Shown here in pieces: positions 8,317 to 17,413 of a stretch of DNA of 34,769 nucleotides. Position 1 is the stretch's first letter; each line of letters opens with the position of its first letter. The notes under the pieces were generated by a model. It had not been told where the DNA came from. It saw only the letters and a program-made list of their open reading frames with translations, and ran no database searches. The position numbers and the translations under genes were made by a program. This DNA is from Rhodocyclaceae bacterium (lineage in GTDB: Bacteria > Pseudomonadota > Gammaproteobacteria > Burkholderiales > Usitatibacteraceae): contig JADCIX010000074.1 of the NCBI GenBank assembly GCA_020247545.1, positions 1 through 34,769 on the forward strand, written 5' to 3'.

Positions 8317-8709
8317 TCAACCGTTTGTGGCACCAGTTCGCGCCGCCAAAATCCCTTGGCCTGCAGGAGGCGAACTTTCACTATTCGTCTGTTCGCGCGC
8401 CGCCGCTGCGGCAGTTTCTGCAGCCTCCAGCGCCTCGTCAACCCGCTCGCGCAATTCCTTGCCGGCCTTAAAGTGCGGAACATACTTTTTCGGTACCAAA
8501 ACCTTTTCGCCCGTTTTTGGATTTCGACCGGTGCGCGGAGGACGGAAATTCAGTCCGAAGCTACCAAATCCCCTTATTTCGACTCGGTCACCATGCGACA
8601 ACGTTGATGACATCGCATCTAACATTGTCTTCACCGCCAGCTCGGCGTCTTTGGGAGCGAGTTGGTTGTGGCGAGACGCCAAGATTTCAATCAACTCTGA
8701 CTTGGTCAT
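8317..8709 (-). CDS. ihfB: Integration host factor subunit beta, with C-terminal extension
   Basis: This is a DNA-bending nucleoid protein that pairs with IHF-alpha. The ATG at 8709 gives MTKSELIE, the family's standard start; a TTG three codons upstream is less likely. The core of about 94 residues is complete, with [23 protein letters not shown] containing the intercalating proline at residue 64. After the core comes a tail of about 36 residues, rich in Ala, Gly and Ser, giving 130 residues where E. coli has 94. Longer tails occur in some betaproteobacterial IhfB proteins. It lies between rpsA and lapA as in many relatives. Confidence 0.93.
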   Translation of the reverse strand: MTKSELIEILASRHNQLAPKDAELAVKTMLDAMSSTLSHGDRVEIRGFGSFGLNFRPPRTGRNPKTGEKVLVPKKYVPHFKAGKELRERVDEALEAAETAAAAAREQTNSESSPPAGQGILAARTGATNG

Positions 8710-8833
8710 GGATTTCAAGAGGTAGATCCACTTCAGTTTTGTTTATGTGACTGCCAATGTATTGACTGGCAGGAAATCGTTTGACGCGGTTAGACGCTGG
8801 CCCCACCCACAGGGCGGAGCCAATCGTGCAACC

Positions 8834-10564
8834 TTAGTCTTGCTTCAGCTTCGCCTTGAGTAATGCCCCAAGGTTGGTCGTGCCAGCATTGGAAGGCGCT
8901 TCGTCGGTCATGCGCTTCATTGCGTCTTTCTCATCGAGCGAATCCTTCTGCTTGATGGACAGATTGATGTTGCGCGTCTTGCGGTCGACGTTGATGATGA
9001 TGGCTTCGATTTCGTCGCCTTCTTTCATATGGCTGCGCATGTCTTCGACCCGCTCCCGCGAAACTTCTGAAGCACGGAGATAGCCTTCGACTTCGTCCGA
9101 CAGCGCAATGGTCGCGCCTTTTGCGTCGATCGACTTGACGGTGCCCTTAACGATGGCCCCCTTGTCGAAGAGGGTCGTATAGCTGGTGAACGGATCGGAA
9201 TCGAGCTGCTTGACACCCAACGAAATACGCTCACGCTCCATGTCGATTGCCAAGACCACGGCTTCGAGTTCATCACCCTTCTTGTACGCCTTAACGGCTT
9301 CTTCGCCCGGGACATTCCAAGAAATGTCCGAGAGGTGGACCAAGCCATCGATATTGCCTGGCAGGCCGATGAACACGCCGAAGTCGGTGATCGACTTGAT
9401 GATGCCCTTAACTTTCTCGCCCTTCTTGTGGGACATCGAAAACTCTTCCCACGGGTTCTGCATGCATTGCTTCATGCCGAGCGAAATACGACGACGGTCT
9501 TCATCGATTTCCAGGATCATGACTTCGACTTCGTCACCGAGCGATACCACTTTGGCCGGGTGAACGTTCTTGTTGGTCCAGTCCATTTCTGAGACGTGTA
9601 CCAAACCTTCGATGCCCGCTTCGATTTCGATGAAGGCACCGTAGTCGGTCAGGTTGGTGACTTTGCCGAACAAGCGGGTCGACTGTGGGTAACGACGCGA
9701 CAGCCCTGTCCAAGGATCATCGCCCAATTGCTTCATGCCTAAGGAGACGCGGTTTTTCTCCTGGTCAAACTTGAGAATTTTTGCCGTCACTTCATCACCA
9801 ACCGCCAAGACTTCGGATGGGTGCTTCACACGTCGCCATGCAAGATCGGTGATGTGCAGCAAGCCATCGATACCACCCAGATCCACAAACGCGCCGTAGT
9901 CAGTGATATTTTTGACGACACCCTTGACCACCGAACCTTCTTTCAAGGTATCGAGCAACGCTGCACGATCGGCACCTTGGGAAGCTTCCATGACGGCACG
10001 ACGCGACACGACAACGTTGTTGCGTTTCTTATCGAGCTTGATAACCTTGAATTCAAGTTCTTTGCCTTCGAATGGCGTTGTATCTTTGACTGGGCGAGTA
10101 TCAACCAACGAACCCGGCAAGAAGGCACGGATGCCGTTGATCATGACGGTCAGACCGCCCTTGACCTTTCCTGAGACCATACCGGTGATGATCGAGCCCT
10201 TGTCTAGCGCGACGTCGAGGTCGTGCCATGCAGACAGTTTCTTTGCGCGATCACGCGAGAGTTTGGTCGCACCAAAACCATCTTCAAATTTTTCAATTGC
10301 AACGGTGACAAAGTCGCCGACTTTCACCTCGAGCTCACCTTTGTCGTTCTTGAATTCTTCAATCGGGATCACGCTTTCGGATTTCAATCCGGCGTTGACC
10401 ACCACGAAGTTTTGATCGACCAGCACAACTTCTGCGGTAATCATTTCTCCTTCGCGCATTTCTTGGCGCGTCAGGCTTTCCTCGAATAACGCGGCAAAAC
10501 TGTCCGGCGCGTAAACGGGTTTGGGGGCTTTGACTTTTGCTACGGGTTGGGTTGATGCTGACAT
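8834..10564 (-). CDS. rpsA: 30S ribosomal protein S1
   Basis: S1 binds mRNA and brings structured or weakly initiated messages to the 30S subunit. The 576 residues carry six S1 (OB-fold) repeats. The clearest are those containing [39 protein letters not shown] and [21 protein letters not shown]. The N-terminus has about 20 additional residues ([20 protein letters not shown]) before the [11 protein letters not shown] start of domain 1, and the protein ends [12 protein letters not shown]. No strong Shine-Dalgarno precedes the ATG at 10564, in line with the known self-regulated initiation of rpsA. Confidence 0.97.
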   Translation of the reverse strand: MSASTQPVAKVKAPKPVYAPDSFAALFEESLTRQEMREGEMITAEVVLVDQNFVVVNAGLKSESVIPIEEFKNDKGELEVKVGDFVTVAIEKFEDGFGATKLSRDRAKKLSAWHDLDVALDKGSIITGMVSGKVKGGLTVMINGIRAFLPGSLVDTRPVKDTTPFEGKELEFKVIKLDKKRNNVVVSRRAVMEASQGADRAALLDTLKEGSVVKGVVKNITDYGAFVDLGGIDGLLHITDLAWRRVKHPSEVLAVGDEVTAKILKFDQEKNRVSLGMKQLGDDPWTGLSRRYPQSTRLFGKVTNLTDYGAFIEIEAGIEGLVHVSEMDWTNKNVHPAKVVSLGDEVEVMILEIDEDRRRISLGMKQCMQNPWEEFSMSHKKGEKVKGIIKSITDFGVFIGLPGNIDGLVHLSDISWNVPGEEAVKAYKKGDELEAVVLAIDMERERISLGVKQLDSDPFTSYTTLFDKGAIVKGTVKSIDAKGATIALSDEVEGYLRASEVSRERVEDMRSHMKEGDEIEAIIINVDRKTRNINLSIKQKDSLDEKDAMKRMTDEAPSNAGTTNLGALLKAKLKQD

Positions 10565-10737
10565 GAATGGGTTAACTTTCGGTTAAGCGGGTTAGCTCTT
10601 CGTCTGGCGACGTAGAGGGTTCATCATCGTCCGGATATTTTGGGGATCTCGGACACCTAGGCAAAACTACTTGCTGCTGGGGAAAAACCATCTAGAACAA
10701 GCACATGACGCAAATTACATCCATCGATTTCTGGTTA
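10565..10737 (-). promoter_or_regulatory. rpsA leader between cmk and rpsA
   Basis: A 173-base gap follows the cmk stop, unusually long in a block where genes otherwise touch. The bases before the ATG (GTTAACCCATTC) contain no purine-rich ribosome site. In enterobacteria rpsA has its own promoters and a structured leader through which S1 represses its own translation. The spacing and weak ribosome site fit the same scheme here, but I did not identify a specific structure or promoter. Confidence 0.4.
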
Positions 10738-11421
10738 CTACAGAGACTGAATTGTGTCTTTGGCCCAGTCCAGCACCTGCTCAACCGCCGAATCGGCAGA
10801 AATCTCTGTTGTATCAAGTAGATACGCGTCGTCTAATTTTCTAAGTGGCGCGACTTGGCGGTTCGAATCGCGTTCGTCACGGGTGCGTAATTCTTTCACA
10901 ACGTCAGCTAGTATCGCAGAGTTTCCTTTTTGTTTCAACTGGTTAGTGCGTCTTTCGGCGCGCGCCTCAACACTGGCCGTCAGGAAAATTTTCAGTTGCG
11001 CGTCTGGAAAAATCACCGACGCCATATCTCGACCGTCACAAACGAGCCCGGGGGCAACCCGAAACGCACGTTGTCGCTCGGTCAGCGCACTACGAACGGT
11101 GGGAAAAGCAGCCACTCGGGACGCATTTTGGCTGGCACTCTCGGTGCGGATCTGCTCCGACACGTCTTCACCATCCAGAATCACCTTATCGGCGAAAAAT
11201 TGCAGATTTAGGCTTCTTGCGACTTCGGCAACCCTATTTTCATCATTTAAATCAACACCTTGCTTGAGGGCCGCAAGTGCTGTGAGCCGGTACAAGGCAC
11301 CCGAATCCAGATAGTGAAACCCCAACGCCGTGGCTACTCGCTGCGCGACCGTGCCCTTGCCGGAAGCGGTTGGACCATCAATGGCGATCACTGGAATGGT
11401 GGCTGTGGGCAGCGTGGTCAC
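10738..11421 (-). CDS. cmk: Cytidylate (CMP/dCMP) kinase
   Basis: The enzyme phosphorylates CMP and dCMP for nucleotide supply. I place the start at the GTG at 11421, which overlaps the aroA stop as GTGA. The open frame continues upstream but there it only shadows aroA. The resulting 227 residues match the family length. The P-loop GPTASGKGT lies at residues 16-24, LDSGALYR at about 40 and [14 protein letters not shown] near the middle. The lid-region arginines lie in [12 protein letters not shown]. The order aroA-cmk-rpsA is widely conserved. Confidence 0.93.
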   Translation of the reverse strand: MTTLPTATIPVIAIDGPTASGKGTVAQRVATALGFHYLDSGALYRLTALAALKQGVDLNDENRVAEVARSLNLQFFADKVILDGEDVSEQIRTESASQNASRVAAFPTVRSALTERQRAFRVAPGLVCDGRDMASVIFPDAQLKIFLTASVEARAERRTNQLKQKGNSAILADVVKELRTRDERDSNRQVAPLRKLDDAYLLDTTEISADSAVEQVLDWAKDTIQSL

Positions 11422-12731
11422 GACAACAGCCTCCGGAACGCGTCGAAATAGCCGGGGAATGTCTTGCCGACGCAGGCGGGGTCGTTGATAACGACTTCCA
11501 CACCTGCCAGGGAGATCAAGGAAAAACACATCGCCATACGATGGTCGTCATAGGTATCAATTGACACCCCGGACGCCAGCCTACCACTGCTAGGCGGCGT
11601 CACGGCAATGAAGTCCGGGCCTTCGACCACCCCCGCCCCGAGTTTTCGCAGCTCCATGGCCATCGCCGCAATTCGATCAGTCTCCTTTACGCGCCAACTC
11701 GCGATGTTTCGAATCGTTGTTTTGCCATCGGCGAACAATGCCAGTATTGCAATCGTCATCGCGGCATCCGGGATGTGATTGAAATCGGCATCGATCGCTT
11801 TCAGACGTTCACGGGCGGGCCGCGACGCCTCGATCCAATCGTCGCCCATGCTAACCACCGCCCCCATTGCGGAAAGCGCGTCGGCGAATTTGATATCGCC
11901 TTGAATGCTGCTACGACCGACACCCTTCACCCGCACCGGTCCGCCGCCAATCGCACCTGCCGCCAGAAAATATGACGCGCTCGACGCATCCCCTTCGACA
12001 TTAACTTCCCGAGGGGAACGATATGCGGCATCCGGCGCCAGCGTAAATTCGCGCCATCCATTTCGCTCCACTACAACGCCGAAACGCGCCATCAAATTCA
12101 GCGTGATCTCAACATACGGTTTGGAAATGAGTTCGCCAACCACTTCTACCGTCACCTTCGACTTGATAAGCGGCAACGCCATCAATAACGCCGATAGAAA
12201 CTGACTCGATACATCTCCGCGCACGGCGATTCGATCAACCGCTGTTGGTGTTCGTCCGGACACAACCAAGGGTGGAAATCCGCGCTGGCCGGTGTACTCG
12301 ATCCTGGTGCCGAGGAGCGCGAGTCCATCGACAAGATCGCCAATCGGTCGCTCACGCATGCGTGGCACGCCGTCAAGCTGGTAACAGCGCTGACCGGATT
12401 GCAGTGCCAGCGCGGCGGTCAATGGCCGGAAAGCAGTGCCCGCGTTGCCGAGAAAAAGCGCTGCCTCGGCAGCGGGAAAATTACCGCCGCAACCAAAGAC
12501 TCGATAGTCATCACCACCGAGTGCTTCAACGTTGACGCCGAGTTTGCCAAGTGCGGCGAGCATGACGGCGGTATCGTCGGACTGTAGTAACCCGCGTACT
12601 ACCGTCTCACCCGAACTTAGCGCGGCTAGGAGTAAGGTCCTGTTTGAAATCGACTTGGACCCGGGCAACGCAACAGAACCACTCGCGCGTGACGCGGCAG
12701 CCAAGCGTAATTCAGATCCAAGCTGACTCAT
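11418..12731 (-). CDS. aroA: 3-phosphoshikimate 1-carboxyvinyltransferase (EPSP synthase)
   Basis: The enzyme joins shikimate 3-phosphate and phosphoenolpyruvate on the way to chorismate. The 437 residues begin with the substrate-binding segment [31 protein letters not shown] carries the Gly and Ala of class I (glyphosate-sensitive type) enzymes. [12 protein letters not shown]-like and [12 protein letters not shown] segments are also present (written here as [16 protein letters not shown] and [15 protein letters not shown]). The ATG at 12731 overlaps the tyrA stop and the TGA overlaps the cmk start, so the three are translated in sequence. Confidence 0.96.
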   Translation of the reverse strand: MSQLGSELRLAAASRASGSVALPGSKSISNRTLLLAALSSGETVVRGLLQSDDTAVMLAALGKLGVNVEALGGDDYRVFGCGGNFPAAEAALFLGNAGTAFRPLTAALALQSGQRCYQLDGVPRMRERPIGDLVDGLALLGTRIEYTGQRGFPPLVVSGRTPTAVDRIAVRGDVSSQFLSALLMALPLIKSKVTVEVVGELISKPYVEITLNLMARFGVVVERNGWREFTLAPDAAYRSPREVNVEGDASSASYFLAAGAIGGGPVRVKGVGRSSIQGDIKFADALSAMGAVVSMGDDWIEASRPARERLKAIDADFNHIPDAAMTIAILALFADGKTTIRNIASWRVKETDRIAAMAMELRKLGAGVVEGPDFIAVTPPSSGRLASGVSIDTYDDHRMAMCFSLISLAGVEVVINDPACVGKTFPGYFDAFRRLLS

Positions 12732-13615
12732 AGGCCATCTTCCTGATTGAACTGGTCGAATTGCCCGGATAACCAGTGCTCCCTCGCACTCTGCGCACGC
12801 TGCATAAGATCATGAATGGCTTCGCCATCGCCCGCCTGAAGCATGTTCCGTAACGCTGCTACGCGAAGCAAATAGGCATCGAGCTCGGTCAGCAGCGCCT
12901 CGCGATTATTCAACGCCACGTCTCGCCACATTTCGGGACTCGAACTGGCGATCCTTGTGAAATCGCGAAACCCTGATGCGGCGTGCTCAAACAGCAACTT
13001 TGCATTTGGCCGCGCTGCAAGTTCGTCGACCAAGGCGAAGGCCAGCATATGCGGAAGATGACTCACCGACGCAAACACAGCGTCGTGGGTGGTGGCGGTC
13101 ATTTCGATGATGTTCGCACCAACCGCCTGCCAAGCGAAACGAGCGGTTTCTACAGCGGTGCTACTGTTGTCCGGTGATCGACAAAGCACGACGTTTTTAC
13201 CGTCAAAAAGTGTCGCATCCGCCGCCAGCGGGCCATGACGCTCTCGACCGGCGATCGGATGGCAGGCAACAAATTGCGCGAACCTATGGCCAAGATTTAA
13301 TCGTGCCGCCGCAATAACGTCCTGCTTGGTACTGCCGGCGTCGATCACAACAGTATGTGCCGCGAGATGCCGAACGAGAGCTGCGAGCGCCGCACCAATC
13401 TGGCGAACCGGGATGGCGAACAACACCAAGTCGGCAGCACCGGCCTGCTCGTAGGTACAGCCCGAATCAATTGCACCACGACTTGCCGCTTGCGCGACGG
13501 ATTCCTCGCTGCTATCAATGGCGCGGATGATAATGCTTGGATGTTGGCGCTTCAGCGCCAGCGCGAAAGATGTGCCGATCAGCCCCGCGCCGACGATAAC
13601 AACCTGCTTCAACAT
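12728..13615 (-). CDS. tyrA: Prephenate dehydrogenase
   Basis: The enzyme turns prephenate into 4-hydroxyphenylpyruvate, the tyrosine branch. The 295 residues from the ATG at 13615 (a TTG two codons upstream is an alternative) start with the NAD-binding motif [27 protein letters not shown] carries the catalytic histidine, and [12 protein letters not shown] is a family signature. There is no fused chorismate mutase or ACT domain; the mutase is in pheA nearby. It lies 94 bp downstream of hisC. Confidence 0.94.
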   Translation of the reverse strand: MLKQVVIVGAGLIGTSFALALKRQHPSIIIRAIDSSEESVAQAASRGAIDSGCTYEQAGAADLVLFAIPVRQIGAALAALVRHLAAHTVVIDAGSTKQDVIAAARLNLGHRFAQFVACHPIAGRERHGPLAADATLFDGKNVVLCRSPDNSSTAVETARFAWQAVGANIIEMTATTHDAVFASVSHLPHMLAFALVDELAARPNAKLLFEHAASGFRDFTRIASSSPEMWRDVALNNREALLTELDAYLLRVAALRNMLQAGDGEAIHDLMQRAQSAREHWLSGQFDQFNQEDGL

Positions 13616-13709
13616 GACCAAACGCCGGTACCCAGTTTACGCGCAGAAATCGAAACCCACCAAAATACGGACGTTTCCAAGCAAAAATGACTGAAAAACC
13701 CCATGGGAT

Positions 13710-14828
13710 CTAGACTTTTAGTTCTGCTCGTGCGGCATCGAGTGCCGAAAGAAAACGCGCATTCTGCGCAGCGGTTCCCGTCGAGACGCGCAAGTAGTCG
13801 TTCAAACCATAGCTGGCGAGGGGTCTGACAATGACCCCCGAGCGCAACAATGCTTGGAACACTTCAGCCGCGCGGGCAATTTTGAAGGCGATGAAGTTGC
13901 CCTTGGAAGGGATGAAATCAATACAGCGCTTCGCCAATTCCGCTGACAACATTTTGAGACCCTGGGCATTGAGGTTACGACTTTCGGCAATGAACGCATC
14001 ATCCGATAGCGCGGCCTCGGCGGCCACCATCGCCAAATGATTAACATTAAATGGTTGACGGACACGGTTCAGCATCGCCACGACGTCGGGATGCGCGAAC
14101 CCAAAACCAATGCGCAGCCCCGCCAAACCGTAAGCCTTGGATAAGGTGTGGGAGATAATGAGATTCGGAAATTCCGCAAGCCAAGGCGCGGTGTGATACG
14201 CGTCGCTGGCATCTAAGTATTCGCCATACGCTTCGTCCAAGACCACCAAGACGTTACTTGGCACCTTGGCCACAAACGCTTTCAGCGCCGACCCGGGAAT
14301 GAATGTGCCGGTGGGATTGTTGGGATTGGCGACAAACACGATTTTGGTTGTGGGCTGAATCGCGGCGAGCATAGCGTCCAGGTCATTGCCAAACTCTCGC
14401 GCCGGCACGGCAATCGGCGTGGCACCCACGGCTTGCGTCGCTAACGGGTAGACCGCAAACGAGTACTGAGAATAGACGGCGGTGTCGCCCTGGCGCATAA
14501 ACGTCCTCGCCATCAATTCCAGTACGTCGTTGGAGCCGTTGCCGAGGACAATGCTGTCTGCCGCAATACCAAATTTCTTTGTGATGGCCGCTTTTAACGC
14601 GACGCCTCCACCATCCGGGTAGAGGGCTAGGTCGTTCAGCGCGGCTTGAATCGCGGCAAGCGCCTTTGGACTGGCACCGAGCGGATTTTCGTTCGAGGCA
14701 AGCTTGACGATATCTGACTCGGATATGCCAAGCTCACGCGCAACATCTGAAATCGGTTTGCCACCTTGGTACGGTGAGATGGCGCGGATGTAGTCAGGAG
14801 CAAGCTCAGCGAATTGCATACTTGGCAT
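13710..14828 (-). CDS. hisC: Histidinol-phosphate/aromatic aminotransferase
   Basis: This fold-type I PLP aminotransferase has 372 residues. KLASNENPLGASPKA lies near the N-terminus, and the PLP lysine sits in SHTLSKAYGLAGLRIGFG. The arginines RVSTGT near the C-terminus bind the acid group. Members placed between pheA and tyrA are commonly labelled HisC2. They may transaminate aromatic keto acids as well as imidazole acetol phosphate, and the neighbours favour that dual role here. Upstream a hairpin with a T run separates it from pheA. Confidence 0.92.
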   Translation of the reverse strand: MPSMQFAELAPDYIRAISPYQGGKPISDVARELGISESDIVKLASNENPLGASPKALAAIQAALNDLALYPDGGGVALKAAITKKFGIAADSIVLGNGSNDVLELMARTFMRQGDTAVYSQYSFAVYPLATQAVGATPIAVPAREFGNDLDAMLAAIQPTTKIVFVANPNNPTGTFIPGSALKAFVAKVPSNVLVVLDEAYGEYLDASDAYHTAPWLAEFPNLIISHTLSKAYGLAGLRIGFGFAHPDVVAMLNRVRQPFNVNHLAMVAAEAALSDDAFIAESRNLNAQGLKMLSAELAKRCIDFIPSKGNFIAFKIARAAEVFQALLRSGVIVRPLASYGLNDYLRVSTGTAAQNARFLSALDAARAELKV

Positions 14829-14856
14829 AATTGGGATTCAAAACGGAAGTCAGCAG

Positions 14857-14888
14857 AAAAAAATCAACCTCTCGCGAACACCACGAGG
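14857..14888 (-). terminator. Possible terminator or attenuator between pheA and hisC
   Basis: On the minus strand a short imperfect stem (CCTC...GAGG with further G-C pairs inside) is followed, after TTGA, by a run of seven T residues. It lies about 17 bp past the pheA stop and 28 bp before the hisC ATG. The stem is weak, so partial read-through would be expected. This is the only such structure I see inside the aromatic part of the block. Confidence 0.4.
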
Positions 14889-14904
14889 GGCTGGGGAAAA
14901 CAGC

Positions 14905-15972
14905 TCAAATCACTGCGGCAGGGTATGAGCCGAGTACCTTGACGTAGCCCGCAATCTTTCGGAGCTCAGCAAGCGCGTCGGCGACATTTTGGTTTTCGAC
15001 ATGTCCTTCGATATCGACGAAGAATAGGTACTCCCAGATCGCGAGTTTCGACGGACGCGATTCGAACTTTGACATCGACACACCACGTTGCGCGAATGGC
15101 GTAAGCATCTCGTACACCGCACCGGAACGGTTGGCGGCCGATAACACCAGCGAGGTTTTGTCGCGACCCGATAACTTCGGCTCATATGTTCCCAGCACTA
15201 GGAAGCGCGTGGTGTTGTTCGGCTCGTCTTCAATATTGGAAGCCAGCACACTCAAACCGTAATGCGTGGCCGCCATTTCGCCGGCCACTGCCGCCGTGAA
15301 TGGTTCAAGCGAGGCACGTCTGGCGGCCTCGGCGTTGGAAGCAACGGCAATCCGCTCGGCTTGGGGTAGGTTGCTGTTCAGCCATTCGTGGCACTGGGCT
15401 AGCGATTGGCCGTGGGAGAACACCTTAAGAATACTGTCGTAGGGTAGCGGTGCAGATGCCATCAGATGGTGATGAATGCGCACCAACACCTCACCACAGA
15501 TTTTCAGCGGCGTTTGTGGCATCAGGTCGAGCGAGCGCCCTACCGCACCTTCTGTCGAGTTCTCAACCGGGATGACACCGAAATCACAGGCATTCGATTC
15601 CACACTCCGGTACACCTCGTCGATGGAGCCTTGCGGTTTGAGTTCAGCACCTTCACCAAAATGTTTTTTTGCGGCGAGCTCGCTGAACGTGCCCTGCGGC
15701 CCCAGGTAGGACACCGTGATCGGTCTTTCGAGCGCCAAACACGCCGACATAATTTCGCGAAACAATCTCGCGGCGACTTCGTCGGGAAGCGGTCCTTGAT
15801 TGAGCTGCTTGATACGAAGCAGCACCTCGGCTTCACGTTCCGGGCGGTAAGCCTGCCCAACCTTGAGCGAGCCGACTTTGCGGGCGAATGCCGCGCGCTC
15901 GTTCAGCTTTTGCAGAATCTCAGCGTCGAGCGCGTCGATCTGTTGCCGCAGTTTTTGCAGGTCCGCTGTCAT
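14905..15972 (-). CDS. pheA: Bifunctional chorismate mutase/prephenate dehydratase
   Basis: This P-protein makes phenylpyruvate from chorismate. In its 355 residues an AroQ-type chorismate mutase (about 1-80: LRQQIDALDAEILQKLNERA) precedes the dehydratase domain, which starts at TVSYLGPQGTFSE (86-98). The Thr-Arg-Phe catalytic motif is in NNTTRFLVLG. The ACT domain starts near KTSLVLSAANRSGAVYEM and contains the ESRPSK phenylalanine-binding motif, so feedback inhibition by phenylalanine is expected. The ATG overlaps the stop of the small membrane protein gene by four bases. Confidence 0.96.
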   Translation of the reverse strand: MTADLQKLRQQIDALDAEILQKLNERAAFARKVGSLKVGQAYRPEREAEVLLRIKQLNQGPLPDEVAARLFREIMSACLALERPITVSYLGPQGTFSELAAKKHFGEGAELKPQGSIDEVYRSVESNACDFGVIPVENSTEGAVGRSLDLMPQTPLKICGEVLVRIHHHLMASAPLPYDSILKVFSHGQSLAQCHEWLNSNLPQAERIAVASNAEAARRASLEPFTAAVAGEMAATHYGLSVLASNIEDEPNNTTRFLVLGTYEPKLSGRDKTSLVLSAANRSGAVYEMLTPFAQRGVSMSKFESRPSKLAIWEYLFFVDIEGHVENQNVADALAELRKIAGYVKVLGSYPAAVI

Positions 15973-16298
15973 GCCGAAATCGACTCCGAATCGCCGAGCC
16001 CAAGGGTTTTTTCGTATTGCTGCGCGAGCGCCTGCGGATCGCCATTAATGAGTTGCGTAAGCACACAGCGCAACTCCCTACAGAGACCGAGCAAGCACGC
16101 GATGGCCCATCCACAAACATTGATAAGCACAACGGAGATCACAAGCAAGGGAAACTTGTTCGGCCAATTCCCAGACATGAACAACCAAGCGAAGAAACCG
16201 AGCAATAGCAACCCCACGGACGCAAGCGTCCACAATACACGCCTCTCAAGCGTCAGCGCCTTCTCCAAAACCTTTTGCTGCTCTAACGAAAGTTTCAT
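15969..16298 (-). CDS. Small two-helix membrane protein, unknown function
   Basis: A 109-residue product with an N-terminal helix rich in Lys, Glu and Gln (MKLSLEQQKVLEKALTLERR), two hydrophobic segments (about 22-42 and 49-71) and a charged tail. I do not recognise the family. It lies between serC and pheA, which are usually adjacent, starts ten bases past the serC stop and overlaps pheA by four bases. It must therefore be translated as part of the aromatic/serine unit. It may be lineage-specific. No catalytic motif is visible. Confidence 0.7.
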   Translation of the reverse strand: MKLSLEQQKVLEKALTLERRVLWTLASVGLLLLGFFAWLFMSGNWPNKFPLLVISVVLINVCGWAIACLLGLCRELRCVLTQLINGDPQALAQQYEKTLGLGDSESISA

Positions 16299-16307
16299 GC
16301 ACCTATT

Positions 16308-17393
16308 TTAGCCGTGGCGCGTTTGAAAGTCTCGCATATAGGCCACCAGCACCTCGACCGCCGCCAGCGGCACCGCGTTGTAAATGGAAGCCCGCATCCC
16401 GCCGATGGCCTTATGCCCCTTCAGGCCAGACATGCCAGCAGCGGCAGCACCATCGAGAAACGCCTGATTCAGCTTCTCGTCGTGCAAGAAAAATGGCACG
16501 TTCATCCGCGAACGATCGGCTATCGCAACGCCGTTCCGATAAAAGCCCTCAGAGGCATCGATGGTGGCGTACAGCAGCGAAGCCTTTTGAATATTGACCT
16601 TCTCAATACCGGCTAATCCGCCCTGTTGTTTTAGCCACTTAAAAGTCAGCCCGGCAAGATAGACCGCAAAGGTTGGCGGTGTATTCAGCATCCACTCACT
16701 TGCCGCTTGTTGCGTGTAGTCAAAAACGGACGGCGTCAGCGGATGCGCTCCGCCCAACAAATCCTCCCGCACAATCACGACGGTTAATCCAGACGGGCCA
16801 ATATTTTTCTGCGCCCCTCCGTAAATACAACCGAATTTCGATACATCCACCGGACGCGACAAAATATGCGATGACATATCCGCGACCAATGGGACACCAT
16901 CAGCGCATTCGGGCATCCAAAAGTACTCAACGCCTTGGATGGTTTCGTTCGTGCAGATATGTCGATACGCCGCGTTTGGATCCGTCTTCCATGTCGCTTC
17001 CAAGGGGACGTAGGTGTAGTTTTTGTCCGCTGCGCACGCCGCAACGTTCACGCCGCCATATTTTCTCGCCTCCTTGATCGCCTGCACCGACCAATGTCCG
17101 GTGTCCACGTAGTCGGCGCTAGTGTGCCCGCGCAGCAAATTCAGCGGGACAATCGAGAATTCGCCCTTGCCGCCGCCCTGCAAAAACAACACTTTGTAGT
17201 TTGATGGGATGCCCATCAATTCACGCAGGTCGCGCTCCACTTCTGCGGCAAGTGCAAGAAACACCTTGCCGCGATGGCTCATCTCCATGACTGAGGTGCC
17301 GGTGCCCTTGTAATCGAGCAGCTCAGCCTGCGCCCGCTCAAGGACCGGCGTCGGCAGCGCGGCGGGACCAGCGGAAAAGTTATAGGCTCGCAT
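16308..17393 (-). CDS. serC: Phosphoserine aminotransferase
   Basis: This PLP enzyme makes phosphoserine, and 4-phosphohydroxythreonine for pyridoxal phosphate synthesis. The 361 residues begin YNFSAGPAALP. MEMSHRGK and LFLQGGGKGEFSIVPLNL are typical, and the PLP-binding lysine is in YGGAQKNIGPSGLTVVIV. The length is normal. It lies 20 bp downstream of gyrA, so the two are probably co-transcribed, as in many betaproteobacteria. Confidence 0.96.
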   Translation of the reverse strand: MRAYNFSAGPAALPTPVLERAQAELLDYKGTGTSVMEMSHRGKVFLALAAEVERDLRELMGIPSNYKVLFLQGGGKGEFSIVPLNLLRGHTSADYVDTGHWSVQAIKEARKYGGVNVAACAADKNYTYVPLEATWKTDPNAAYRHICTNETIQGVEYFWMPECADGVPLVADMSSHILSRPVDVSKFGCIYGGAQKNIGPSGLTVVIVREDLLGGAHPLTPSVFDYTQQAASEWMLNTPPTFAVYLAGLTFKWLKQQGGLAGIEKVNIQKASLLYATIDASEGFYRNGVAIADRSRMNVPFFLHDEKLNQAFLDGAAAAGMSGLKGHKAIGGMRASIYNAVPLAAVEVLVAYMRDFQTRHG

Positions 17394-17413
17394 GGTCAGC
17401 GAGGTGGAAGGTG

